From Jaapia argillacea MUCL 33604 (Eukaryota; Basidiomycota; Agaricomycetes; Jaapiales; Jaapiaceae), in NCBI GenBank assembly GCA_000697665.1, contig KL197721.1, positions 300,365 to 364,364 of the forward strand: a DNA stretch of 64,000 nucleotides, written 5' to 3'. Positions 22,945-34,833 of this stretch are shown here, piece after piece. Below the pieces are notes generated by a model that saw nothing but the letters and a program-made list of their open reading frames with translations, had not been told where the DNA came from and did no database searches. A program made the position numbers and the translations under genes. Each line of letters starts with the position of its first letter. Position 1 is the stretch's first letter.

Positions 22945-25644
22945 ATGCGTGTTCGAACTCTGGAAATTCGATGGCATGATAGCAAGCCTATATCTACTTG
23001 TGACTTTCAACCTGTTCCGTTCAAGAAGGCGCGTCCTCCTACTGGTGTAGGACAGGACAAGGCTTTTGCCACACAGTCGTATCGACTTGCTACTGGTGGC
23101 GAGGATAACCATGTCAGGGTGAGTGTGGGGTATTTCATTTCGTTGGGTTTGGGAGTGTTGATTAATGAATGGGAAGATTTGGATGGTACATCCTAATATC
23201 TTGCCACCGTCGTTGGTGGAAGGCGCGTCGTCTTCGAGTGGAACCGTGCCTACACCACGCCCACCTCGAATAGAATACCTGGCGACTTTGAGCAGGCATT
23301 CGGCTGCGGTCAATGTGGTTCGGTGGTCCCCAAATGGTCGGTTCTTCCTCGTGCTTTTGATGGTTCTGACGAGGTTGGTCTGACGTCAACATGTAGGAGA
23401 CTTCATTGCTTCTGCTGGAGATGGTACGTGTCTACTTGACTTTTGGGTCGTTGGAGTCTGAGTGTGGTTTGTGTGTTGTAGATGGAATGATCATCGTGTG
23501 GACACCGTCTAGTCATCCTCAGGCTAGTACGTATGGAAGCGATTTGAGTCCAGAGGATTTACAATACGAGAAGGAGTATTGGAAACCTCGAACGACTTTT
23601 CGGTATGCTTATTTTTGACCATTCTGCGCTCTTCAGTTTGTTTAAATGCCACGTAGGTGTACCACTATGCAAGTTTATGACCTAGCATGGAGCCCAACTG
23701 GGGAGTACATCATCGCTGGCAGCACTGATAACGCTGCACGAATTTTCTCATCAGCCGACGGTTTGTCTTTGTGCATCCTTGAGTACACCGGTTCTTATCT
23801 TATCTTCATACCAGGTAAATGCGTGCACGAGATCGCAGAGCACAATCACTACGTTCAAGGTGTCGCCTGGGATCCCCTGGACGAATACATTGCTACCCAA
23901 AGTAGTGATCGATCTATGCACGTTTACAGTATCTCAAACAAGAACGGCACCCTCGAAGTTCACGCTGTTGGTCGCAACACCAGAATGCCACATCATCACA
24001 GTCGTACTCCGAGTGCTCATTCACACAGCCGACCCAGGCCTTTCCGCAGGGAGTCTACTGTTAGCGACACCGAGTCTGTCGTTATGACGAGCGAAACGCC
24101 AAAAGAAGAACATTCTGCACCATCGGGAAGTCAGAACAATGCCACCAATACTGGTCTCATGACTCCGGCGACGTCCATTGTCAGCACACCTTCAGGATCG
24201 ATGTTCCCGCCGCCGCCAATGGACAAGCCATCGTCCAGAAGGTCCTCGTTCAGCTCCAATGCACCCAATTCTCCATCGCCTTTCACCCGATATGGACGGT
24301 CTCCTTCTCCCATGCCTGCATTACCAGCTATTCGGACCCAACCATCGCCTGCCGCCTGGGCTTCGGTCAAGCTTTATGGAGACGAGAGTTTCACCAATTT
24401 CTTCCGCCGTCTTACGTTCAGCCCCGATGGAGGACTGTTGTTGACCCCTGCTGGTCAGTTCGAGGATCCATCTGTTATTCCTGGGTCATCACGATCTACG
24501 TCGAACGGGAATGGGAAAGTTGACGACCAACCGTCGAGAGGACGAAAAGGCCACCCAAGTGAAAGTCCGAGTAATGGATCCTCGTCGAATTCATCCGTGT
24601 ACATATACTCCCGCGCAAACTTTGCTCGTCCTCCCATCGCTCAGCTACCAGGACACAAGAAGGCGAGTGTTGCGGTCAAGTTCTCGCCCATTTTGTACGA
24701 GTTGCGTGCGGGCGTCATTGGGGCTGAGCCGTCGCTCAAGACCGTCACAGTAGAGAGAGGGAAGGAAGATAACGTCCCAGTCGATGTTGTTGGAGCCAAT
24801 GGATCGACTTCCAATGAATCCATGGGGTCTCCCTCATCTCAGAGGCCATCCTTGCCTGCTCTCACTATTCCAACCTTGGTGGCGCCAACACCGCAGCATG
24901 CGATTCCCAGCCCAGGGGCAGCATTATCACCTATGTCGATCAGCGCGACAGAATCTCTTCGGCCACCTACCCCAGTCCGATCAAAACCTACGACTCCCGT
25001 TCATATGCCTGCCTATACACCAAATCAAACTGGATCCGTGTTCGCTTTGCCGTATCGAATGCTCTTTGCTGTAGCCACCATGGACACGGTCTCCATTCAT
25101 GACACGCAACAATCTGGTCCCATTTGCCTGCTAACGAAGCTACATTACGATGAGTTCACTGATATGACATGGTAAGCAAGTTTCTGAGTCTTATACCGGG
25201 AACCTTTAAGTCTCACAGACATTTCGTCATAGGTCTCCGGACGGTCAATGTCTCATTCTATCCTCTCGAGATGGCTATTGCACAATCGTCGTATTCGACG
25301 AAATCATTCCAGCCCACCATACACAGCAACAAACCCTCCAGCTTCAATCCATCGCTCATCAACACTCCGTTCCACTGACCACAGCGTCGGCGTCGGCGAC
25401 ACCTGCCTCTACGCCCTTGGTCACCCATGCTCAACTTCCCGCCCTCGCCACTCCCACGAAGATCAGAAAGAGGAGCGAGCCACCGTTGACTCCGGCCCAG
25501 AGTATTGACGAGTTTCAACTGGAAGGACCGAGTGTGGAGGGTCAGACGATGGTCGGTATTGAGCCTGAAGTCGAAAAACCGCAGGAGCCGCCCAAGAAGA
25601 AACGGCGTGTTGCATTGACTCGGGTCGGAGATATTGGTTCATGA
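22945..25644 (+). CDS. CAC2: Chromatin assembly factor 1 subunit B (Cac2/p60), WD40
   Basis: CAF-1 deposits H3-H4 behind replication forks. The start MRVRTLEIRWHDSKPISTCD is typical of p60/Cac2. WD repeats follow: RLATGGEDNHVRIWMV, LSRHSAAVNVVRWSPN, DGMIIVWTPSS, VYDLAWSPTGEYIIAGSTDN then AARIF, and HNHYVQGVAWDPLDEYIATQ. The insert FFRRLTFSPDGGLLLTPAGQ is a CAF-1 B hallmark. A Ser/Pro-rich region (about residues 300-400) interrupts the propeller. The last WD repeat, MTWSPDGQCLILSSRDGYCT, is restored across the final intron. The tail carries EPPKKKRRVALTRVGDIGS, a basic nuclear localisation patch. It lies 370 bp downstream of NUP54 on the same strand and is convergent with eIF2 beta. Confidence 0.93.
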
Positions 25645-25952
25645 TTGCTCTCCATCTTTGCCTCGGTCTTTTTGTTTTTGCATGATATTGTTCAGGTTGA
25701 GATTGGCTTTTCTGTCTTTTACTTTGTTCACCCTCGCACAATACGATACCTCCGCACATAATGCTTGACTTTCATACGGTGGACTTGTATATTACTCCCA
25801 TAGTGCCACCACACATGTTGCATTTTCTTACGTGTGCGAAGGAATGGCCAAGAAACGTGTAGACTTGATACGTGAGAGGGACTAGAGATACATGCATGGT
25901 CCAACAACAACATGAATGTAGAAATCGTGGTAAGGGAATTGTCTGAATACAA

Positions 25953-27228
25953 TCACTGAGCGGCCTTCGTCTTGCTTCTCTTCCCGACTTGGGCCTGGAA
26001 ACCAGTCTTGATAGCGTTAACGGAACGTCTGGAGCCACAAGACTCGCATGTCATGAAAAAGATACGATTCTCCTTTGTGAGGAGGGTGTCGAATGACTTG
26101 CACGTTTTGCAAGTGACGTATTCGACTACAACAATCATTGTCAGCCATGCAATTTCGATGATGAGGACTGCAGTAACATACCAATATAACGACGTAAAAC
26201 GTTCTCAACCTGTTTCTGCTGGAAACGACCCTTGATGACGAGTCGACCTTGACCGTCAACCGAGCCGGTGGTACCCATTTCGGAGAATAGGAATTGGATA
26301 ACGTGTTCGGGTTGCCGATGCATACGCTTGCAGATATCGCCGATGTTGGAGAAGATAGATTTCTTGTTTCCTTCACGTTGGACCGAGGGGGGAACAATGG
26401 TGTAACGTTTGCCGGTGGAAGTGAGGAGCGAAGGGTTGGATGCGTGTAGCGAGGCGTAGAATCGTTGTAGTAGCTGTTAATGAGACAACATTAGAAGAGA
26501 AGAACAAGGGAAGAGGACTGAAGGACGGACCTCTGGGTATGTATAATCACGGTCACTCTTCAGCCAGGGTTCATTGCCCGCATCGAGACCTGCTGGGGCC
26601 TCTGATTGCGCGAACACATTATCGCCCAACTCAGTTTCGTCCAGTTCATTCAGATGCTCCCCGTCCTCAACAACCTCGTCCTCTTCACCTTCCTTCGCGG
26701 CGGCCTTCGGATCGGATTCGTGTAACTCCTTTTCAAAGGCTTCAAGATCGAATGCCGGCTTCTTCTTCGAGGTCTTTTTCTTCTTCTTTAGATCGGAGAA
26801 GTCGAGATCCTCGGCGCCTGCAGGGGCTGTAGCAGCAGGAACGGGAGAAGATGGGCCTGAGGTTTCCTCCTGGATGAGCGTCAGACTTGGAATCAACTGT
26901 GGTATAGTCTTCGAGAGCTTACAAGGTCAAGGGGGATCTCCTTCTTTTTCTTCTTCTTCTTCAGATCTCCGAACATCGCCTTGAAATCCTCGTCCTCCTT
27001 CGGCTCTTCTTCCACAGCAGCTCCTCCATTCTGCTTCATCTGTTCATGCATAGTAGTCGGGCCCATATTGACTGAATCTCCATTGACAGTAGTGTCATCC
27101 ATCACGACTGGTGCGGGAGCGGTTGGATCAGCATCAGCGCCGAGAGGATCTTCAGAGAAAGCGACCGTCTTCTTCTTTGGCTTTTTCTTCTTCAACGAAA
27201 GATCAAACATGGGCTCATCTGATGCCAT
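25953..27228 (-). CDS. SUI3: Translation initiation factor eIF2 subunit beta
   Basis: This is part of the eIF2 ternary complex that delivers initiator Met-tRNA. From the start at 27228 the protein shows three lysine blocks typical of eIF2 beta: [21 protein letters not shown] and [11 protein letters not shown], which bind eIF5 and eIF2B epsilon. The conserved domain includes [32 protein letters not shown] then [12 protein letters not shown], and [20 protein letters not shown]. The C-terminal zinc ribbon is CKTC then [10 protein letters not shown], followed by [20 protein letters not shown]. Introns separate the K-blocks from the core and the zinc ribbon. The upstream in-frame extension (to 27348) is Arg-rich and unsupported. 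Confidence 0.95.
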
Positions 27229-27424
27229 TTTGTAGTGTAATATGCGTCGAGAACGCGGACGACGGCGAGGACGAAGAGTTGGACGAAGTGCAGACCGCTG
27301 AGCAATGACTCGAAGGCCAATGAGGCTGGAATTTAGGCGGAGTCTCAAGTCAGATCGGCCAAATCCGGACTTTCCTCCTCGCCAACGACAATATTTCCAG
27401 CGCAGACCTCTTCAACAATTCTCG
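27229..27424. promoter_or_regulatory. Shared divergent promoter, eIF2 beta / ATP synthase gamma
   Basis: Only 196 bp separates the two start codons, so the core promoters of both housekeeping genes must overlap. No TATA box is evident. A GCGAGGACGAAG-type GC-rich stretch and repeated CGACG motifs lie in the middle. Confidence 0.55.
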
Positions 27425-28638
27425 ATGCTTGCCCGGCGCACATTAGCTCGCGTAGGCTCTCAACCTTCGGCGTTGGGGGCTGCGCCCACAAATGCTCGTA
27501 ACATGGCCACCCTCCGTGAGATCGAGATGCGCTTGAAGTCCGTCAAGAACATCGAGAAAATCACAAAGGTCAGTCGCCCCGAACTTTCGCGTTTCCCGAA
27601 GCTAAACGTGTCTGTTGGGATACCCGACGAGTAGTCCATGAAAATGATTGCGTCGACAAAACTTGCCAAGGCCCAGCGTGCCATGCAGCAGGGGAAGCAA
27701 TACGGTCTTGCCAATTCCGGTGAGTCCCGAACACCTCCAACTGGCTCGGCGTACATATCTACGCCCACGACTCGATACTCATCGTCATTTACGTGTTCTT
27801 CTCTATAGAGGTTTTCCAACACACCCTTGCCGAATCCGAGTCCAAGCGGAAATTGTTCATCGCAATCTCCTCCGACAAGGGTCTATGTGGTGGTATCCAT
27901 TCCTCCGTCTCGAAAATGACCCGTCGCACCTTCATCGAGCAGAAGGAAACTCTGGAGCAAGATTCACCCATCATGGTCATTGGTGACAAAGTCAAGGCCC
28001 AACTCTCCCGTGCCTTGCCTCAGAACATCGCCCTCACTTTCAACCAAATTGGCCGCGACATTCCCACCTTTGCTGATGCTGCAGGCGTTGCCGACCTGAT
28101 CCTCAAGTCGGATGTCAAGTATGACAGCATTGTTATCGTCTACAACAAGTTCGTCTCGGCCATTTCGTATGAGCCGGCAATGGTGGAAGTCTTGACCGAG
28201 AACGCCCTCAAGGAGTCGCGTAAGTCATCTTATTCTGCCACAGAGATTATCATTGAACGCGGTGCGTAGCCGGCTTCAAGGCATACGAGATGGAAGACGA
28301 CGTGACCAAGGACTTGGCTGAGTTCTCGCTTGCCAACGCCATCTACGCCGCCTTGGTTGAAGGTCACGCCTGCGAACAAAGTGCCCGGTGAGCCATCTGA
28401 AAACCTTTACTCACGAATATCCTGACTTACTCCCCTCCCCAGCCGAAATGCTATGGACAATGCATCAAAGAACGCTGGCGACATGATCAACTCTCTCCAA
28501 CTGAAGTACAATCGTGGTCGTCAAGCCGCCATCACCAACGAGTTGGTCGATATCATTACTGGTAAGCTGGATGCCCTTCACTTTTATTACTCCTCCGTTG
28601 ATTGGTTATTGTTTCTCCTAGGTGCAAGTGCTCTGTAG
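27425..28638 (+). CDS. ATP3: Mitochondrial ATP synthase F1 gamma subunit
   Basis: Gamma is the rotor stalk of the F1 motor. A basic presequence ([20 protein letters not shown]) leads to [39 protein letters not shown] and [20 protein letters not shown]. The conserved C-terminal helix is [20 protein letters not shown] then [20 protein letters not shown] and SAL stop. All introns are GT-AG; the last (28561 to about 28620) lies inside the final helix. I chose the ATG at 27425 because it begins a typical mitochondrial presequence, although the frame stays open to 27305. The end of the gene has been copied downstream (30684-30845). Confidence 0.95.
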
Positions 28639-29199
28639 AGTCGCTTCCAACCTCTTGGCATCGGTGGGTGGGCTTTGGAGAAGTTGTCGCGATGATTGGA
28701 CCACTGTATCCGCATACATAGATCGTGCATACATTGTGGCCAGACGAGACTTGGTCGCGCTGTAAACTATCACCCTCGTGGAATAGCACACTCGCTGGAA
28801 AACCTAATGAGGAGAGTTCGATGATGCAAGATCCAAGCTACGCTTCAGGACGCGTCGCCAATGTAAGGCCGGGAGGACAAAGTGTGGTTTATGAGGCCCA
28901 TCAATTGTTCGCCTTAACTTAGGTGTATTCGGGTATACAAAGGTGCTGGGCGTCTGCTAAAGTAGCCTTCACTGTTACAAATCTCTATGCATACTATGAG
29001 AGCGTTGGCGCCATCTGTTCGGTCCACGCCACCGTCTCCCTGGTACTGGAGTTCAAAGATGCTGGACCTGTCGTAGCAGTGTTAGCAATCGTTCATAGAA
29101 GTGTATAACATAAATTTTCTGCGGTGAACAGGCAGTCGTGGACGACGAACCGAGGCTTCCGTGCTTCATGTACCGCCAGGTCCCAGCCATGCCCTGAAC

Positions 29200-30386
29200 T
29201 CAGTGTCGGACGATCATGGCTGTAGGGACCGCCACGGTCACCCAAGACAAATCTGGCTGGAGTCTTTGATTGTGCCAGATATGAATAGTTTCCAGAGTGC
29301 TTGAGGCCGCTTTCAAAGCTTGAAACCCACGGGAATTAACCCCATACTCTTCCCTATTGATCCGTACGCCATTAAGTACCCGCAGAGGGGGCTTCACAAG
29401 ACATAGGTCCACCCAGCAATCTCCAATACAGTGGAACTCGCGTAGATTGGGTGAATCACCCAAAGAAAGGAGCTCGCTCTCGAAGTCGTAATCTATCTTG
29501 AAGACCACAATGGAGGGGTTACGGGAGAGGAAGCGAGGCAAGGTACTTTCGTCGTCAAAATCGAAATCACCAATTTCCAGGGTATGGAGGGACGGTAGAA
29601 GGACGTCCCCAAAGTCGTTATCGAATGTGGATTCGTGGGAGTCGCCTTTATTGATTGCGAGTCGAACGATTCGCAAGAAGGGATTGGTAGAAAGGAATCT
29701 GACGACGTAGGTTGGTGAGATCGTCCCGTATACGAATTTGGGGCCGTCCATCCTTAATTCGTATCGGAATGTCTCGATGTTTCGAATACTACAAAGCTAG
29801 TCCAGCGACGTGTGAGAGAAATGTAGAAGCAACGAAGATAAGACACTCGTACCCCAGCGTACCGCCTTGCGAGCCCCTCTTCCTCAGCTTCTTGAGACTG
29901 AGAGTCCACAGTGTCGGAAAAATCCAAAGAGGTCAACGCGGGACATGACCTCCGCAGAATCTCGAACACGGAATTGAAGTCTACAGGTCCCCAATATGCC
30001 CACCCTGAGTCCCAGGTGAAACTAACCAGACCAGACATCAACTTGAGCGCCTGAAAAAAAGTGTCCTCGATCCTGCCAGTGATAGGTTCCGCATCCGAGC
30101 CCTCAATAGTTCCGTCCTGTGTGATCCTTGGAACTCTGAGTAGTGCCCAGAAATTCCTATGGATATGAAGCTTCCGTACATTCTGCCCAAATGCAGGATG
30201 ACGAACTAAATGGGTCCATAGAGTAGCTGAACTGCGCCAGTCGACATGGAGTTCCCGATAATCTAGAATGTATGGGATTAGGATTTCTTTGAGAAACCGA
30301 CAAGTTAACGCAAGGGCGAGAATATCAGCGGGGTTATCCACTCTATCGATGATGGAGTTCACCAGTTCGAGAGGGAGAGTGAGCAT
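29200..30386 (-). CDS. F-box protein 1 (tandem paralogue)
   Basis: Two exons separated by a 56-nt GTACGAG...CTAG intron close in frame to 376 aa. The N-terminal F-box reads LTLPLELVNSIIDRVDNPAD then ILALALTCRFLKEILIPYI. The rest is a degenerate leucine-rich-repeat-like ladder: VRKLHIHRNFWAL, LVSFTWDSGWAYW, CPALTSLDFSD, IRNIETFRYEL, NPFLRIVRLAINKG and LLPSLHTLEIGDFDF. It ends AASSTLETIHIWHNQRLQPD then a short tail. This pattern fits the large agaricomycete F-box families that supply SCF ubiquitin ligases with substrate adaptors. The substrate is unknown. The copy at 31404-32584 is also intact. Confidence 0.82.
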
Positions 30387-30455
30387 TGCGGATGCCCAGG
30401 TTGATGGTCAAGTTGAGGCGGGTGGCGTCGCTGACAACATAGACATGTCCGCAAT

Positions 30456-30633
30456 AGGGAGTTTGCGCAAGAGTAAAATTCGCGCTACAAATTTGTACGT
30501 TTGCGCACCCCAAATTTAGCTCTACAACGCCAAAAATGGCAGTTTTGGCAGGGAAAATGTTGCGCTTCATCGTGTGAAATATTACGCTTTGTAGCGCGAA
30601 TTTTGCCAAAAATGGCTCTTGCGCAAACTCCCT
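30456..30633. mobile_element. 178-bp MITE with 18-bp terminal inverted repeats and AAT target duplication
   Basis: The ends are AGGGAGTTTGCGCAAGAG and its exact reverse complement. Subterminal inverted segments match after an 11-nt offset (AAATTCGCGCTACAAA near both ends). AAT flanks both sides (30453-30455 and 30634-30636). The paralogous unit B reads GTCCGCAATGTAACATCT, with a single AAT, which is a clean empty site. It has no coding capacity. A 3-bp duplication and a GGG-containing terminus suggest a PIF/Harbinger-like non-autonomous element, but the family is inference. Confidence 0.88.
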
Positions 30634-30683
30634 AATGTAACATCTTGGCATATGATTATGACACCGTCCACGTACTCGACCTC

Positions 30684-30845
30684 GGCGACGTGATCAACTC
30701 TCTCCAACTGAAGTACAATCGTGGTCGTCAAGCCGCCATCACCAACGAGTTGGTGGACATTATTACTGGCAAGCTGCATGCCCTACACTTTTATTACCCC
30801 TCCGCTGATTGCTTATTGTTTCTCCCAGGTGCAAGTGCTCTGTAG
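30684..30845 (+). pseudogene. Duplicated 3' fragment of ATP synthase gamma gene
   Basis: The sequence encodes [20 protein letters not shown] then VDIITG, the last intron and GASAL stop, matching the end of the intact gene including intron sequence. It lacks everything upstream, so it marks the duplication breakpoint rather than a gene. The presence of the intron shows DNA-level duplication, not retroposition. Confidence 0.9.
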
Positions 30846-31403
30846 AGTCGGTTCAAACCTGTTGGCATTGGTGGGTGGGCTTTGGAGAAGTTGTTGCATT
30901 GATTGGACCACTGGTATCCGCATACACAGATCGTGCATACATTGTGGCCAGACGAGACTTTGTCGCGCTGTAAATTATGACCCTCGTGGAATAGCACACT
31001 CGCTGGAGAACCTAGTATGAGGAGAATTCGATGATGGAAGATTCGAGCCAAGCTTCACGTCGCGTCGTCACTGTGAGCACCGGGGAGGACAAGGTAGGGT
31101 CTACATGGTGCGTGGCTTGCTCGCCTTAACTGAGGTATATTTGAGTGTACACCTGGACGTCCGCTTGGGGTAAGTATCCTCCACCGCCACAAACCCCATC
31201 CAGGCTGCGTTGGAATCATCTCTTCGCCCACGCCACAGTCTACCTGATGCTCAAGTTCAACGATGCTGGACCTTTCATAGCAGTGTTGGTAATAGTTCTG
31301 AAAAGTGTATAACATAAGTTCTCTGTGGTGAACAGATAGTCGTGGACGACGAACCGATGCTTCTGTGCTTCATGTACCGCAAGGTCCCAGCCATGTCCTG
31401 AAC

Positions 31404-32584
31404 TCAGTGTCGGACGATCACGGCTGTAGGTACCGCTACGGTCACCCAAGACAAATCTGGCTGAAGGCTTTTATTGTGCCATATATGAATAGTTTCCAGA
31501 GTGCTTGAGGCCGCTTTCAAAGCTTGAAACCCACGGGAATTAACCCCATACTCTTCCCCATCAATCCATACGCCGTTAAGCACCCGCAGAGGGGGCTTCA
31601 CAAGACACAAGTCCACCCAGCAATCTCCAAGACAATCGAACTCGCGCAGATTGGGTAAATCACCCAAAGAAAGAAGCTCGGCCGCGAACTCGTACTCTGT
31701 CTTGAGGACCACAATGGAGGGGTTCCGGGAGAGGAAGCGAGGAAAGGTGTTTTCGTCTGCAAAGTCGAATTCACCAATTTCCAGGGTATGGAGGGACGGT
31801 AGGAGGACGTCCCCAAAGCAGCTATCGAATGTGGATTCGTGAGAGTCGCCTTTATTGATTGCGAGTCGAACGATTCGTAAGAAGGGATTGGTAGAAAGGA
31901 ATCTGACAATGTAGGTTGGTGCGATCATCCCGTATACGAATTTGGGGCCGTTGATGATTAATTCGTATCGGAATGTCTCGATGTTTCGGATACTGCAAAA
32001 CTGGTCCAGCGATGTGTGAGAGAAATGTAGAAGCGACCAAGACTAAACACTCGTACCCCAGCATACCGCCTTGCAAGCCCCTCTTCCTTAGCTTCTTTAG
32101 ACTGAGAGTCCACAATGTCGGAAAAGTCCATAGAAGTCAACATAGGACACGACCTCCCCAGAATCTCGAACAAGGAATTGAAGTCCGCAGGTTTCCAATA
32201 GGCCCATCCCAAGTCCCAGGTGAAACTAACCAGACCCGACATCAATTTGAGCGCCTGAAAGAAAGTGTCCTCGATCCTGATGGCTTCCGCATCCGAGCCC
32301 TCAATGTTTCCTTCCTCTGTGATCCTTGGAACTCTGAGCAGCGCCCGGGAGTTTCGATGGACATGTAGCTTTCGTACATTCTGCCCAAACGCAGGATGAC
32401 AAACCAAGTGGATCCATAAGGCAGCTGAACTGCGCCAGTCTACGTGGAGTTCCCGATAATCTAGAATGTATGGGATTAGGATTTCTTTGAGAAGCCGACA
32501 AGTTAACGCAAGAGCGAGAATGTCAGCGGGGTTGTCCACTCTATCGATGATGGAGTTCACCAGTTCGAGAGGAAGAGTGAGCAT
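31404..32584 (-). CDS. F-box protein 2 (tandem paralogue)
   Basis: The same two-exon structure as F-box protein 1, with a 56-nt intron, closes in frame to 374 aa. The F-box is LTLPLELVNSIIDRVDNPAD then ILALALTCRLLKEILIPYIL. Changes from copy 1 are scattered (for example RMDGPKFVYGTIS versus IINGPKFVYGMIA, and loss of two codons in the EGSDAEAI region), and both frames remain open, so both copies may be functional. The LRR-like ladder and C-terminal LSWVTVAVPTAVIVRH are conserved. It is transcribed opposite to the neighbouring unrecognised gene. Confidence 0.82.
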
Positions 32585-32809
32585 TGCGAAGGAATCACAG
32601 AGTTGCGGATGCCCAAGTTGATGATCAAGTTGAAGTGGGTGGCATCGCTGGCGACATAGATATGTCCGCAATGTAACATCTCAGCATATGACGCCGTCCG
32701 CTTATCCGACCTCTGAGTCCGCCGCAACATTCAAGAGATATGTCAACTCCTGTAGATATAACTTGAACTTCAATCTCCAACGCCTTCCTGCCACCCATCC
32801 TTGTCAACA

Positions 32810-34286
32810 ATGACTAGCCGACTCGCAGCATCATATGCCGGTAAAACCTACGCCACATTATCCGATAAGTCAAGGAGATTTCGCCCATCTGTTCAAAGGA
32901 AGCCATCGAGTGTCCTCCTACCGCCCTCACTTCTTCATGAGATGATGACCAATTCCGCCCGTTTTCTCACCGCCTTCGAAGGCCCAGCTTAACTCGATAT
33001 CCTGCGAACATCCGAGTATTTGACGCTGTAGGTCTCTCGTTCCCCCTCAGTACTTGTGCGCTGATTGTTCTTTTGGGTCCCTGATTGGACAAGTGGCTCG
33101 TCCCCTTGCTCTCGGTCTTTGACGGCAGACTATTCGACAGACGAGGCACTTTGAAAACAGCGACTGCAGTATTGCCAAGAGGTGGTTCATGGGAGCACGA
33201 GATCTTTGCAGTTACGGATCATGACGATGCAGCGATGATCCTCATGATCGTCCAAATGGACTCGTATTCAATAAATGATAACTTCCTAGAGCAACTCGAG
33301 ATGAAACTTTCAGGTTTGTGTCGTTTTCTGATTTAAACAAAATGCCACTCCTAATAGCTTGTATGCTGACGATGATTCACAGATGCTTATGAGTCAAACC
33401 GTAGCAAAGGCTTTGACCGACCCGTCCACGCACTCCTCACCGATCTTCGTATGACCAAACAATACACGTTCGATGGGAAGGGGTATTCCGTCCAACATCA
33501 TGAGAATCACACCCCCTCGCCGTCTCGCTCAGAATATTTCGTGGAGATGGCTCGATGTGCATTACGCTTCCCCACCGCCCCTCTGACCACCTTTATATTT
33601 ACTCACTGGTCCCCGCTTTGCGATAGTCACAGAATCCATTTTTGAGATATTATTGGACGGTTACATCGACTTTCTTCAAGCTCAAGTGAACGGCATCACA
33701 TATGCACTCGCGGCGTCCCCGGCCCTCCCTTTCCTATTGACGCCCCTGATGTTGTTGGCAGTCCCACCAAGGCAGGTATACTCCGATCAGTGGAGGTTGA
33801 GGTCGTTGACTCTTGCTACCGAGCAAGTGAAATGGCAAGCTGCACTCGAGAAAGCTGATGCGGCCAGGACAATTCTCCAAACAATTCCAAGGAGTGAAGT
33901 GGGCGAGGTGGAAGAGAGCGCACAGACTGCCATGTCGTTGCTCAAGGAGAGGTCAGTCTCCATTCTCGATCCACTTTTCATCGACAACTACTAACGCTAT
34001 CGTCATGCTTCGTTGTTTTTGCACACTTAGCACCCGAGTCATGTATGGACACAACCGACTTCACGGAACCAGAGAATCAACCGCGGAAACCCTAGAGGAG
34101 GATGCACAGCAGGCTTTGGACGCCCTTTTCCCAACCCGTGGCGGCGGTGTTAACCCACTCAACAACCCGTCTGAAGCAATCGCACGTTCGGTGGCCCACC
34201 TACCTGCCCCCCCTGGCATGAGTGACGCCGAGTGGGCGCGTGCACTTTCCGTACCGTACACCGAGCCCTCCTCATCCGTCGCTTGA
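32810..34286 (+). pseudogene. Unrecognised duplicated gene, copy X1 (possibly damaged)
   Basis: I do not recognise this family. Exons read MTSRLAASYAGKTYATLSDK, SVQRKPSSVLLPPSLLHEMM, FDGRLFDRRGTLKTA then VLPRGGSWEHEIFAV, MILMIVQMDSYSINDNFLEQ and FDRPVHALLTDLRMTKQYTF. These are followed by FEILLDGYIDFLQAQVNGIT, a hydrophobic stretch ASPALPFLLTPLMLLAVP, helical WQAALEKADAARTILQTIPR and an acidic tail ending PYTEPSSSVA. Third-position changes relative to copy X2 support these frames. In X1 an in-frame TAA near 32991 interrupts the first exon where X2 reads on. Unless an alternative splice avoids it, X1 is broken or makes a downstream-initiated product. Confidence 0.55.
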
Positions 34287-34524
34287 GTTCCATAACTGGG
34301 ACACTTGCGAGCCCTCCAATATCTGTGTTATATCCAAACTCGTGAGGCCTCCTAGATTGCTTATCCATCACGCTGGCTCCCATCCACGGACGAACATCTA
34401 TTTATTTGGACATTATTTACAAGTTATCAGTATTGTATCCGTTTCGACCGTCGAGAGGATTGTATGAAGTAAATGTATCAATCACCGCTAATGTAACATA
34501 TTCTTCGTAGTGTCGTATAATTGC

Positions 34525-34745
34525 AGCTCATCTGTTCGCCCCACGCCACCGTCTACCTGGTGCTCGAGTTCAAAGATGCTGGACCTTTCGTAGCAGTGTT
34601 AGCAATCGTTCTTAAAGTTTTTCTCTGGTGAACAGACGGTTGTGGACAACGAACCGACGCTTCCATGGTTCATGTCCCGCAAGGTCCTAAGTGTGGCTGA
34701 CGACATAGACATGTCCGCAATATCAACATCTCAGCATATGACGCC
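34525..34745. repeat. Collapsed third copy of the F-box unit flanks
   Basis: About 170 bp matching the 3' flank of the F-box genes (GATGCTGGACCTTTCGTAGC...AACCGACGCTTCC) is joined directly to the F-box 5' flank (GACATAGACATGTCCGCAAT, 34708-34727). The whole F-box coding region is missing. The join lies at about AAGGTCC/TAAGTGTGGCTGACG. It is evidence that a third F-box copy existed here and was deleted. Confidence 0.75.
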
Positions 34746-34833
34746 AATCCGGATAGGGGCTGAGTCTGCCGCAACATTCATAAACTCCTGCAGATATGGC
34801 TTGAATCTCATAACGCCATCCACCCTTGACAAT

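Larger units (their letters stand above)
28478..30683. repeat. Segmental duplication unit A (ATP3 tail + F-box gene 1)
   Basis: From GGCGAC inside the last helix of ATP3 (28478) to about 30683 the sequence is repeated in direct orientation as unit B (30684-32712). The copies align through the ATP3 end with its last intron, about 560 bp of spacer, the F-box gene and its upstream flank. Unit A also carries the MITE at 30456-30633, absent from unit B. Confidence 0.85.
30684..32712. repeat. Segmental duplication unit B (ATP3 tail + F-box gene 2)
   Basis: This is the direct repeat of unit A, joined head to tail at 30683/30684 where CTCGACCTC of the F-box upstream flank meets GGCGAC of the ATP3 exon. 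Apart from the ATP3 fragment, all the coding copies retained are open. The unit continues into the flank of the unrecognised gene at 32810, which unit A lacks. Confidence 0.85.

Noticed and set aside
28923-29108. Small frames between ATP3 and F-box 1
   Set aside because: They are not preserved in the duplicated spacer at 31080-31400, so coding is unlikely.
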